Source of the DNA: Leucaena leucocephala
Taxonomy: Eukaryota; Streptophyta; Magnoliopsida; Fabales; Fabaceae
Length of the DNA stretch: 64,000 bases
NCBI GenBank assembly: GCA_037074615.1
Contig: CM073534.1
Location: forward strand, 7,808,861 to 7,872,860
Reading direction: 5' to 3'
Shown here: one piece after another, positions 23,561 to 33,971 of the stretch
Layout: each line of letters begins with the position of its first letter
Numbering within the stretch: position 1 is the stretch's first letter
Translations under genes and position numbers: made by a program
The notes under the pieces: model-generated
Told to the model about the DNA's origin: nothing
The model's input: only the letters and a program-made list of their open reading frames with translations
The model's database searches: none

Positions 23561-24969
23561 AAGGAAATAACAACGAACTGATCAACTTATGAATTTATTA
23601 CATTCTCTGTTTCTTCCTTTTGACAGAGATAGTGAACGACATTGACAACGGCGTTTGAGTCACCAAAATCAGTTAAAAATGATGAAAAATGCCTTTCATC
23701 CAAGTCTTTGGTGGTTGGGCAGAGAACGGGACCACTTGTGGCTAGGTGAAAAGTAAATCTAAAGCTCACTGAGGACTAGGTTTAGTATTTTTTTGAATTT
23801 TTACAACAATTTTTATTAATAACCATCGTTAAATATTCTTATAACAGTGGTTGTTAAGAAAATTGTTGTAAAAAGTCTGAGAGTGAAGACTTTATACAAC
23901 AATTTTATTTATAATCAGCGCTAAAAGTATATGTAACAACGTGTTCTAATAAAAAATGCCGCAAAAAGCTTTGATCCTGGATTATATATATTTGAGGATA
24001 AGATATATATTATCTTGAATCTAATAAATTAGATAGTAAGCCATGGTATTTAATAATTTGTAATTTGTTGCATTATCAATTTATTGGATAAATTAGACTT
24101 CTTGATTAATATTTTTTCTCAAAATATGCACACTCCAATTTCAATTTCCTTTAAGGTACTGATTAAACAATCATTTACAAAATTAAACAAGGTAAAATTA
24201 ATATAATAATTTATTAAGCTTTGAGCAAATTGATAAGAATAATAATAACTAACTTAAGAATATATTATATTTTGACTATTCCTTACAAAATATTGTATCA
24301 TAATATTCTTTACATTTTATAGAAATGTATCCCATCCACATGCCAAGTGCAAAAAAATATCAAAAAAAGGAGATGGACGCCAAAAGCTGTAAAGCCTTTC
24401 AATCAGATGATGAAGTAGATTAGTCTGAGTTTTAGGAGTCGTTTGGCTCATTTCAAGGGTGGTGGAAGCTCTGATGGTTATGTTGGTAGTGGAGATCAGA
24501 ACGAAGATGATTGGCACTTTCTTGTAGGTTTCCTACCTATAGGGAGAGCTTTTCAACTGAGTTTTCCAGCGTATCTATTATATTTATTAATTCATCCAGA
24601 CGTTTGAGGAGGTCTGGAAATGGAGAAACAAGTATCGGTTATGGGAAAGGATGTTTATTCTCAAAATTATCATGCGTTCTTTTCTATGAACGGGAATGAG
24701 AAGAGCCTGAAGAGGACGCTATTTTAAGAAAGTTGAAAAGAGAGTAAGATAAAGACAATGCAAGAGAAACATATTGAGAAAAATGGAAGTGGAACAAAAA
24801 GTACAATTTAAGGGCATTTAAGATTGAGGAAAAGACAATACGTAAGAGGTATCTGTTGGTATTCTCTCAAAATGGGTGGAGATGTTGGGAACTAAAGAGG
24901 TAAGAGATGTATACCTTCTTTCTGTAAAGAGGTCATGATGGCGTAAAGGTAGAATGATTGATTTATATT
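23561..24969. other. Right interior of CACTA element 1
   Basis: 23587-23770 resembles 56930-57110 of CACTA element 3. 23800-23960 has extra subterminal-type repeats (acaacaattttta, ataaccatcgttaaat, aatcagcgctaaaag). 24000-24960 has no match that I can see, and may be another insertion separating two subterminal arrays. The ORFs at 24317-24699 show no known domain. Confidence 0.45.
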
Positions 24970-25148
24970 GGTGGTTGTCCTAAAAACTACCGTTATAAGT
25001 TCTCAGTGTTACTTTTAACGGCGATTTTATAAGTAAAAATTTTTAAAATACGGATTTATTTATGGATATACCACCGTCTTTTTTTTAACAACATTTTTAC
25101 TTTTAATCGCCGTAAAGTAGCATTGTGATAAAAAAATTTATAGTAGTA
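24970..25148. repeat. Right subterminal repeats and end of CACTA element 1
   Basis: Motifs aactaccgttataag, cttttaacggcgatttt, ataccaccgtc and ttttaatcgccgtaaag lead to the terminal ttatagtagta. Confidence 0.7.
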
Positions 25149-26098
25149 AGAACCCCAAATATATAAAATATATATTTTCCATCCCCTTGAAACAAAGCAG
25201 GCTCTTTGTGCTTCCAAACACAAGTGAAGGCCATCCCTCTGCTTCTGCAACCAACAGACGATGAAATAAACCCCAACCATGCTCCTAATTGAAGATCAGA
25301 AACAATTCTCAACAGTTGGTCTACTCCAACGTACCTGTGGAGGGGATTATCGGTTTCTATCATTGCTGGACAGGTAATCATGAAGATTCTGAAGGAAAGA
25401 TTCATTGGAGGAATAAGCTTCAACAATTGGAGAGAGTTGGTCCGAAATCGGTTGTGATCTGTCTTTTAACTGCTGCCTTTGTTGGCATGGCCTTTGCGGT
25501 ACAATTTGTAAGAGAATTCACTAGGTTAGGATTAAACAGTTCAGTTGGCGGGGTTTTAGCTCTGGCTTTCTCAAGGGAGCTCAGTCCCGTAATTACATCA
25601 ATCGTGGTCGCTGGGCCGATTGGTAGCGCATTCGCAGCTGAATTGGGAACAATGCAGGTTTCTGAACAAACCAACACATTGAGAGTTCTCGGTGCTGACC
25701 CCGTTGATTACCTGATAACTCCGAGAGTGGTTGTGACGTGTATTACCCTACTTCTTTTGACTCTATTATGTTTTACAATAGGAAAGGCCTTCAGTTGCCT
25801 CCTTGCCTAAGGTGTTTATGGCGTGAGCATTAACATTATCATGGATTCCGCTCGGCTAGCTCTCCGATCATGGGATATCATTAGTGCAATGATCAAGTCA
25901 CAAGTTTTTGGTGCGATATCTATAGTGAGCTGTGCATGGGGGGTCACCACTTTAGGGGGTGCTAAAGGTGTTGGAGAATCAATAACTTCAGCTGTGGTTC
26001 TCTCTCTTGTCGGCATATTTATCGCCGATTTCGCTCTTTCTTGTTTCTTCTTCACAGGGGTAGGAGATCCGCTAAAGAATTGCATGAGTTGGTATTAG
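25149..26098 (+). pseudogene. TGD1: TGD1-like pseudogene, main part (MlaE/permease domain)
   Basis: Encodes most of a plastid inner-envelope permease of the MlaE family that moves ER-derived lipid into chloroplasts. About 25190-25290 gives LFVLPNTSEGHPSAS and, after a frameshift, DDEINPNHAPN then TGA. 25310-25400 gives WSTPTYLWRGLSVSIIAGQV in another frame. From 25395 one frame runs GKIHWRNKLQQLERVGPKSV through LTAAFVGMAF, FVREFTRLGL, LALAFSRELSPVITSIVVAG, SAFAAELGTMQVSEQT and LRVLGADPVDYLITPRVVV. TAA at 25808-25810 interrupts. 25811-26098 continues GVYGVSINIIMDSARLALRS, then KSQVFGAISIVSCAWGVTT and GVGESITSAVVLSLVGIFIA to TAG. At least three disabling changes. No introns interrupt about 230 codons, suggesting a processed retrocopy, though I saw no poly-A tail. 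Confidence 0.88.
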
Positions 26099-27238
26099 TT
26101 CTGCAACTCCGCTTGTTTTTTTTTTGGGGCATTATTTATACAAAGTGGATATTCTTCAAAAGATATGATTTTAGGAGCCATGTATCTTTTGTTTTGTTAT
26201 AGTTGATCTATCAAATTTTCTAGGTCGTTTATTTCTTCAAGTTCAGCTTGTCTTTGAAATTTAAAAAAATGACCATAACAAGTGATGAGACGGTGATGAT
26301 TAATTTCACAGATTTTTTTGTTGAATATCAATGATAATAATAATTTATCTAGTAATAACTTTAATTTATCAAATGATGATAATAATTAATATAGTGACAA
26401 CTATTAAGTCTTTCATAAAACCTTAATTATAATCCATAAAAATTTATAGGAATTAAGTCATTTTGAAGTATCGTGTTGACATTATCATATTTCAAGTGTT
26501 CTTTTTTTGTCTGTCTCTTTTTTGGACAAAAACTATTTTGTGACAAGAAACGTTAAATTAGTTTTTTCTCTTCATATTGGACTCATTTGCATGTTGTCAA
26601 TAAAATTTAGAAAATTTGGTAAAAAGTTTTTGTTAGTCAAAATGACCCCAATTTTAAGTATTAGTATTTTGTTTATAAATTATTTATAATTTTTATATAT
26701 GAAAACATGGTACTAATATAAACAAAACTTGACCATGAATGGATCTCTTAAACATAATTCCCATAACCGTTATTTGAAGGATTTTAAAAATCAAAATGGA
26801 TAACAGGCTATAGTTATTTTACATAGCATTCATTAAAATTGATAAACGATTTATTTTAAAAATTTTAACGCCGTTGAAGAGCAATCCTCCATTGTTTCAG
26901 TGCAGAGCCTTAGAATGCTTAAGATGGGTGTTTTCTGAAAAAACAAAGGGATTGATGCTTAAGGTTTTACAAATTGCTTTTCAAAATCGCTCACTGTAAC
27001 GATTTCTCTTTCTAACAGCAAAAAAACAAAAAAAGCAACAAGGAATTGTTTTTTTAAAAAATAAATTTTCAAATATTAACCTTTAAAAGTTTAATGGTGT
27101 ATTTATTTTTTTCTATTTTCGTAAAAGAAGGAAAACTTTTATATAAAATATAAATAATAGATTTCATCTTAAACTTCAAATTTTATTGTAAAAAAAGTAT
27201 TTAAATGTTATAAATATTTGGTATGGGTCTTTTTATAT
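26099..27238. other. Intergenic, nothing recognised
   Basis: May begin with 3' untranslated sequence of the pseudogene (a T10 run near 26120). The rest is AT-rich without domains. A GC-richer patch at 26870-27010 shows no coding frame. Confidence 0.4.
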
Positions 27239-27634
27239 AAAGTTTAAATATACATTTAGTCTTTTATATTTATGTCCAATTTTATTTTAATTTTTTAAAT
27301 TTAAAAAATATATTTTTAATTATTTAAATTTAATATGATTAAATTTATTTAACAAAAAATAATAACTTAATAATGTTTGTACAATAAACATTAAAAAAAA
27401 TAGGTTTATATTTTAATTAAAAACTGTGCTATATTTTATATCAAATAATTAAAATTTAAATATATTTTATTAATATTTAATTAAGTTATTATTTTAAATT
27501 TATTGAGTTAATATTTTTCATTAATAAAATTAAGACTATTAAATTTAAAGAACTAAAAATATAATTTTAAATTTAAAAAATTAAAATAAAACTTGAGAGA
27601 AAAATATAATAGATCTAACATATATTTTAACTTT
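27239..27634. repeat. Fold-back MITE with about 95-bp arms
   Basis: The left arm (aaagtttaaatatacattta through atttaaatttaata) and the reverse complement of the right arm (aaagttaaaatatatgttag through ctttaaatttaata) align along their full length, sharing gttttattttaattttttaa-type blocks. TATAT flanks both ends, but in AT-rich DNA that is weak support. A diverged half-copy appears at about 57640-57725. Confidence 0.7.
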
Positions 27635-27983
27635 TATATTATATATTTTTTAATTTTTTAAGTTAATTAATTTTTATATTCAAACAACTTGTAAGGCTTC
27701 TTTATTTGACTTTTCTATGTTCTGACAGATAACGGGTCAATTTGCCTGCATCCTCCATGAATGTGAATGATGTCACACTGATTTGATATTATGGTTGGGC
27801 GAGAAAAAGATAGTAAATATTTTCTTGAGAATCTGCTGAGTTTTTATTTGAAGAAATAATATATAAGAATTTCAAAATATTCCTCAAATTATTTAATTTC
27901 CATGAAGTATATAGGGCTATTTTAATTTTTTTTAAACGAACTAATTACCATAATGTAGAAAAGAACTTCTACCATTACCAAAG

Positions 27984-28040
27984 CTCTAGTTGCCACCGCT
28001 ATTCGCGGCTACCGGATAAAGCTCCAATGAGCAACTAGAG
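27984..28040. repeat. 10-bp perfect inverted repeat, GC-richer loop
   Basis: ctctagttgc at 27984-27993 and gcaactagag at 28031-28040 with a 37-nt GC-richer loop. Could form a hairpin. Function unknown. Confidence 0.6.
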
Positions 28041-28159
28041 AATTTTTTGACAAGGGGTGGTCAAGGTATGATCTGATTCCACAACCTTTTTATCCCAAAA
28101 ATTATATGACCAGTAAGTTATTAATACTTCTTAACAAGGTGATGCAAAATATTATATAA

Positions 28160-28380
28160 AATACTCTCTCAATTTTTTTATAAGTAATAACTATATAAAT
28201 TAAGTAAAACGTATTGTTAGTTAAAATTAGTTAAAATAAGAAAGGTGTAAGAGAGACATATAATTAAGTATGAGTAAAAATAAAAAATATGTATTAAATT
28301 TTTAAACAAAACTAAATTATTGTTTATATATAAAACTAACCCTTTATAAGATAATGTTATTTATAAATAGAACTACAGTA
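28160..28380 (-). repeat. Dispersed MITE-like repeat, copy 2 (inverted)
   Basis: The reverse complement matches copies at 17910 and 31880: aaaaatttaatacatatttt, ttttactcatac, ttttaactaattttaacta and cttataaaaaaattgagaga. Ends ttataagtaataac and gttatttataaa form short inverted termini. Confidence 0.55.
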
Positions 28381-28849
28381 ATAACTATTAAGCTTTAAGC
28401 TTTGTAATTTCACAATTTGATTTAATTTATATTTTTTTTTGCCCACTTGATTTAATTCATATATATATATAACATATATGTCTTAGTCTTACAGACAAAT
28501 CAAAATGTTTTTATTGAACAATAAAATTTAAAAGAAAAAGTTGAGCTTTCATATCAAAATATTAGAAAATAGGAAAAGGGGTGATAGTGTTCTGGCGTAA
28601 GTTTAAAAAATTATTTACACTTTAGTCCCTTAAATTGAAACAATATTAATTAATATATCTAAATGTATTAGCAATTGGTTTTTTGAATTTAACAACTATA
28701 ATATTCTATGAAGTATTAACATGTATTTTTTTTGAATGGAGACTCAAGTATTAATAATCTTTTTTATAAGAGATATAAATATCAATCCACTTATATTCTC
28801 TTATGTTGGTATTTTCTTTTAAATGTTAAAATTTAATTTTATAATTTGT

Positions 28850-28975
28850 TTCTTTAGCGTAATGGCACAAAAATCTGTCTAATAAAGGAAAAGTCATGGA
28901 TTCAAACCATGTGAAGCGTGCGTAGGCAATATGTGCATTTGTTAGCTTAGTTTTTTTGTAATTAAAAAAAAACAA
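28850..28975 (+). mobile_element. tRNA-derived SINE candidate
   Basis: A box-like tagcgtaatggcac near 28856 and B box-like ggattcaaacc near 28902 are about 33 bp apart from box end to box start, close to tRNA and SINE spacing. The text between cannot fold into a full tRNA, and no CCA-ready acceptor stem is seen. It ends in T-rich then A-rich sequence near 28955-28970. Target duplications are not clear. Confidence 0.45.
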
Positions 28976-29953
28976 AAGAAAGGAAGAACAGGCTAATAAA
29001 ACAAAGAAAAAGAATCAAAGATATACTACAAAAAAGAAAACTTTTGCAAGGAGAATAAATCCCTCATTGAATGAGATTCCAAGTTTTTTTCACATACATT
29101 TTGATTATTACACTTATAAAAATTTGTAATAAACTAATGTGAATCCAGTTCTTTGAAATTTTGATAAAATAAATTGTTTTACTTATAATTGTTACACTTT
29201 TTATATTATATATCTAGAATTATAAGTGGGTGGCCAAATAAAAAAAAAAGGAATTGAACTTAATAAAGCGAAAAAAAAAAAAAACTAGTACCATAACCAA
29301 ATATTCCAAGTACTAAGAGCTTGCATGCTTGGTTCAATTTTGTGAGGTCAAATTCTTAATAATTAAGATTCCATTCCCCCAAAAATAGACCTTTAAGTTG
29401 TTCGTTGTTTTGGTTTGAATCTAATTTTCTTGAGAAAGGGATGAGGGTGGAGGGAAAATCTAAAAAAAATTGAAGTTATAAACATCTTGATTTTTTTCTT
29501 TACTAAGAATATATATTCTCCTATTGAGTATAATATTATTCAAAGCACTGTTTGGCACTAAATATGGGCACTTCTCCCAACGAGAATTTGAATGTTAGTT
29601 GCCATATTTTGAGAGACTAATCCCTTATGCTAGACTCAATCACAGTTAGTTAAATATTGTAAAATTAGTTACAGTTACTTTGCAAATTACAGAAGTTTTA
29701 TAAATATTGTAGGCCAAATTGTGAATTCTGAAAATTAAGTTGTAAAAACTAAAAAATTCGTTGCAAGTTGTGAAAGAACTTTTCACCTGAGCTTTTAAGA
29801 TTTATAAATGAATTTTTGATATTTACAAAATATTTGCAATTTACAAACTATTTTATAACTAATCTTTTAAGATTTGTAGCTGAGTTTTTGGGATTTGTAA
29901 CTTAGTTTATGGGATTCACTACTAAACTATGTGCTCCTAGCATTTGTGTCTAT
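28976..29953. other. Intergenic AT-rich DNA
   Basis: 29640-29930 has loosely repeated gatttgtaactgagttt-like text but no clean tandem unit. No genes recognised. Confidence 0.4.
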
Positions 29954-30689
29954 GGGCATGTTTGGGTAACTCTTAAATCTAGGTTTTAAAAGGGCTTTTT
30001 TTTATCCAAATTTTAGCTTGAATTTTTTTTAAAATAAACAATCATATTTGTCTAAAAGGGTTTATGGACCAAACCATGGTTTAAAACTATATTTTTGAAT
30101 AAGCTCATGGGTATAGCTTCTAGAATAGTAAAAGAGTTTATGGACTACCCAATTACTATTTTACCTCCACTTTTTCTGACACTCTCTTCTATTTGATGCC
30201 GTCGTTGTTCCATTGCTGTGGCCTTCTTCTTCACCAACTTGTACAGGGTCGTAGGTGGTAGAGAGGAGGAGAGGAAGTCACTGTCAGAGAAGAAAAGGAA
30301 GTTGTCATCCGTCGAGGAGACAAGAATATCAGGAAGTTGCTATTGGATAAGAACTACTGGCTGCTCGCTGTCGTTGCTCAATGCTAGTCACTCGTCGTTG
30401 CTGCTCGTCGTCACTGCTCACTATTGCATGATCGCCGTCATGGCTCGATGTGGTCTTCATTGTCCTGTAGATGATGAACAGTAGCTGATGATTAATTTAT
30501 TTTTTTTATCTTATACTCTTTCTGGTAATTTACCAAGCACAAAAGTTATTTTAAAAATAATTATCAAAACGCTCATTTATTTAAAACTATTTTTTTCTAT
30601 AAACTCTTCTTTAGAAGCCCTTTTTCAAAAGTTGTATAAAATCTATTTTTTTCATAAATTATTTTTTAAAAGCTTATCCAAACATGCCC
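29954..30689. mobile_element. 736-bp terminal-inverted-repeat element carrying GC-rich gene-like DNA
   Basis: GGGCATGTTTGGGTAA at the left end pairs with TTATCCAAACATGCCC at the right, 15 of 16 bp matching, with weaker pairing further in. TAT flanks both ends, a possible 3-bp duplication as in PIF/Harbinger-like elements. The centre (30180-30480) is much GC-richer than the arms and holds an 88-codon ORF from 30218 without a known domain, so it may be a captured exon or leader. Confidence 0.65.
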
Positions 30690-31879
30690 TATATATATAT
30701 TTTGATGAGAAAATAAATTAGAGAAAAATATTGTGAAAGAAAACTCCTAAAAACAACAATTTTTATTATTTTTATTTTTAGAAGTTTTCTTTTCTAATAT
30801 TTTTTCCCTTATTTTCTTCCATCCAAATATAGGGACATGTTTCACAAATTTGTGGTTTTTTAAATATACTTTTTCTTAGTGGTCCTTAAGTGTCATTCTC
30901 TCCCTTATAATACAATTAGTATGAACTAATTTGTTTGTTTTGTATTTATCCGATTTAACCCACATTTCCATTGGTTTGATTGATTCTTTCAAGTTGATCA
31001 ATATGCGCTAATCAAACTAGACTATGAAACCAACTCGATCCAATTCACAAGCCAACGTATAAAACCGTGTTTTTCACTAGTTTTGAGGACCTGTAGAATG
31101 CAATGAAGATAAATATAGATGCTAATTTCTACGCCCTCTAGCTGTAATTATGGGAAAATTTGATATTGCTCATTTATTCCCATGTAAAAGAGTGTTGTTT
31201 TTTTTTTGGCCATAGGCTTCAATATATGAAAAATGACGTGAATAGCTTAATTTGGCATGTGAAAATGGCATAAAGGACGTGGATCTGATGAAAGTGGTCT
31301 CCTCACAGCATCGAAGTATGCTATTGGTTAATAATAATTAGATGAATTACTATGAGGAACTAATGAAATATATTTAATTACTAAAAAATCTTTAATAATA
31401 TAAATCTATCATTTTCTATACTAGAACTTATAATTGTTAACTTTTCAGTTATATTAGAACTTTTAGGTAATTAAATTCTTTATTTATAACTTCATAATAA
31501 TTTGAATGTCTTCGCTCTTATCATACAAAGATTCAAAGGGAAAAATTGAAAAATATGAAGGACAAATAAGGAAGAAGATGTTTAACTGTGCCATTTGTTG
31601 TTTACTGTACGTTTACATTAAACTTCAAGCATATCTTGGTGCATTAAAGCTTGTAGGGAAGGCTTTTCAAATAAACCAAACATGGGTGTATAACTGCGGT
31701 TTCTTTCTTTCTTTTTCCCTTTCTTCCTATTCCACCGAAGCAAACGTACTTCTCATATCCTAAATATAAAAACTATTGAAAGTATTTATTTTAGTTTTAA
31801 ATGTAAAATTTCAATTTAATTTGTTTCCTAAATTTATACCCCCACTAATCCTTTTTATGAGAAACATTCTCACATATGA
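30690..31879. other. Intergenic AT-rich DNA
   Basis: No domains or transposon ends. The 85-codon ORF at 31506-31760 has no recognisable feature. Confidence 0.4.
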
Positions 31880-32145
31880 GTAGTCCTATATATAAATAAG
31901 AAAAATATATTTTTCTAAAAATTTAATATATTTTTTCTATTTTTACCCCAAATTAATTAATTACATATATCTTTTCTATATTTTTTCACTCATTCTCTCC
32001 CCCACCCATCATCTTCATAAATAAGAATAATTTTGGATAAAAATAAAAATTACATCCCTTACACATTATATTGTAATTAAATAATTTTAACCAATACTTT
32101 GATTAATGTGATTGATTAGTTGTTGCTTATAAAAAGGATAAAAGG
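31880..32145 (+). repeat. Dispersed MITE-like repeat, copy 3
   Basis: Matches copy 1 at 17910: ctaaaaatttaatatatttt, ctatttttacccc, ttaattacatat, ttttaacc and gttgcttataaaaa. Diverged, non-coding. Confidence 0.55.
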
Positions 32146-32760
32146 GAGTAATTTTTTCCTTAAACTCTCCTATACAGTTTTCCATCAACCGAATGGTATC
32201 CAATACAAATGATTCAGACAAGTAATTTAGGTCAATGAAGGCAAAATTTATACAAATAAATAATTTAACTAATTATCATAATATTTCTAAATTAATTATC
32301 TAGAACAAGAGATTTTACAGTTACTTGAGCTTCATAGGTGGTCCACAGACCTTGTAATATGCGAATAATGGAATTATGGCTTCATAATTTAACAGTCAAT
32401 TAATAATACTAGGAATTAGAAATCGCATCATTAAAAAAAGGGAAAATAACAGAAAAATATTCTAAAAAATAATAAATGCTAAAGTAGTACATTATATTGG
32501 TAATACTTAATCTATTATTTATAGGAAAATAGGCCGTTCACCCTTAATGTGTATGGCCCAGACCCATATATATATATATATATATGGGGCTTAAACATAA
32601 ATACCCAAAGAGTTAGGTTCATGAAGTAGAAATACTTAAAGAATTAAGTTATCATTTTAAATATCTTAAAATATTCAAAATAATAGTGAGAAAGGTTATG
32701 AGGTAACTACTCTACTCGTCCATTATCTAATCATGTGTGTGAATGGGGGAGGTGAAAAAA
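32146..32760. other. Intergenic with AT microsatellite at 32565-32585
   Basis: A run of about ten TA units at 32565-32585; nothing else recognised. Confidence 0.6.
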
Positions 32761-33175
32761 TCAAAATTGTTTTTTTTCACAATATAGAAGCTTTCGTGGG
32801 GGTGCTATGTGTGGGTAAACTTGCTCTCTTCTCTTTGGCAAGACAGAAACTCTCTTCTCCTCTCTTGTGTGCCTTTGCTGTGTACTAGAGAACTGGGTCC
32901 AGTAACTGTGCTGAGTTGTTGTATAAGTACTTGAAGTAAGTGAACTAACGACAGGTAGGCCCGAAATTCTACAGTTGGTAACAGATTTGACTTGAAATTT
33001 ATCATGTTCCAAAGTCTTTTTTTGTCATTTCCCCTAAAAAAATTGCTTGATTTATTTGATAATTGAATCACAAACCTATTAAATTCCGCTGCCAGTCCAT
33101 AGATACGCAAACCACCATTCAAACGTGGACATCTGCATTCAGCAATTGCCATAAAAGTCAATTCAGAAAACTAGA
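32761..33175 (-). pseudogene. Unidentified gene-like fragment
   Basis: GC-richer than its surroundings. On the minus strand an open frame of 118 codons (33161 down to 32805) starts MTFMAIAECRCPRLNGGLRI and continues YGLAAEFNRFV. Beyond that the sequence looks less like protein and includes a possible donor (aatag then GTTTGTG) after AEFNR. I do not recognise the family. Part of it (33064-33205) is bracketed by a 22-bp direct repeat. Could be exon debris or chance. Confidence 0.3.
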
Positions 33176-33227
33176 CATTAGCAATCACACGCTTCATTCG
33201 AAAAGATTGCTTGATTTATTTGATAAT
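33042..33227 (+). repeat. Exact 22-bp direct repeat bracketing a gene-like fragment
   Basis: attgcttgatttatttgata and its next two bases (at) occur at 33042-33063 and 33206-33227, 164 bp apart. Too long for a normal target duplication; fits a local duplication or microhomology-mediated insertion. Confidence 0.85.
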
Positions 33228-33706
33228 CTGTTATGACCCACTCCTAAAACAAGTCTAAAACAATACTGAAACTAAAAATAAGCAACAAAGAGTGAAAATA
33301 GTTGATAATAATATTAACACACACAAACTACAAACAAAATAACAACTACGACTAAGAAGAAACAGAACAAGAACACAACAAAAAGACACAATGGACTCTC
33401 TAGAACAGAATAGGGTTGCCAATCATTCGAGAGGGTTGGCACTCTCCACTCCCCAAAAGGCCAAGACACTTCAAATTCTTCCTTGCCTTCCTTCTCAACA
33501 AAAGGGGTGATTTATAGACCCAAAAAGTGACCCACACGGTCCCCAATTAAACCTTTTCATATCCTTTTACCTAAGACACCCTATAGCTACCCTATTTCTC
33601 TATTTCTTTCTCCAAAAAGGTAGGAATTCCCTGGTCCAAGTTCTGACCACAAAAAGAATGTTTCTCTTTTCGTTTATTTTTCTAAATTGCCAAAAGTAAT
33701 CCTAAC
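33228..33706. other. Possible old LTR-like sequence
   Basis: Starts tgttatgacccactcc and is GC-richer at 33390-33620 (for example ggttggcactctccactcc, gtgacccacacggtcccc). No coding frame, and the partner end could not be fixed, so LTR status is only a guess. Confidence 0.25.
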
Positions 33707-33959
33707 TGTGGGAGATATTACAATTTATGAGAGTTAATTACAATTTATTAGATTTGACTATAGAGGAGTGATTGGGAGAGATTATAGGGATTACCCCTTA
33801 AATGTATTCCATGATTTATTCTTTTTGTTCCGCGGATTATGCACCTCGTTATGGGTCCAATGTGTATATATGTATCGGTAGATATAAGAGAAAGATAGAA
33901 TATAGAATTACCTTTGATTCCATCTGCCTTCTATCAGTATTTTTGCTTTTCCTTCATCA
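33707..33959 (+). mobile_element. 5' LTR of a Copia-type retrotransposon
   Basis: About 253 bp from tgtgggagatattacaattt to ccttcatca, so TG...CA bounded, and placed directly in front of a canonical primer-binding site. No matching 3' LTR is in the window. The left boundary is inferred from the TG and from family LTR style. Confidence 0.65.
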
Positions 33960-33971
33960 TGGTATCAGAGC
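33960..33971 (+). promoter_or_regulatory. Primer-binding site for initiator methionine tRNA
   Basis: tggtatcagagc, the standard plant Ty1-copia primer-binding site complementary to the initiator Met-tRNA 3' end. It begins directly after the LTR. Confidence 0.9.

Larger units (their letters stand above)
19016..25148 (-). mobile_element. CACTA (En/Spm) element 1, 6.1 kb, inserted in the TGD1-like pseudogene
   Basis: The left end is CACTACTAGAAAAAAG. The right end is TTTATAGTAGTA, the expected terminal TAGTAGTG with G to A. The 3-bp target duplication AGA is at 19013-19015 and 25149-25151. Subterminal repeats of the AACRGCCGTTAAAAG type occur at 19040-19330 and 24970-25135. The interior is a reverse-strand Transposase_24-type remnant and an AT-rich LTR-like insertion (22470-23560). 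No TNP2 gene is inside, so it could only have moved with transposase from elsewhere. Confidence 0.85.

Noticed and set aside
25420..26085. Reverse-strand ORFs opposite the TGD1-like permease
   Set aside because: Mirror frames of a real coding sequence with no domain of their own.
28850..28930. A functional tRNA gene
   Set aside because: Only A- and B-box-like motifs are present. Acceptor and anticodon stems do not pair, so SINE-like is the better call.
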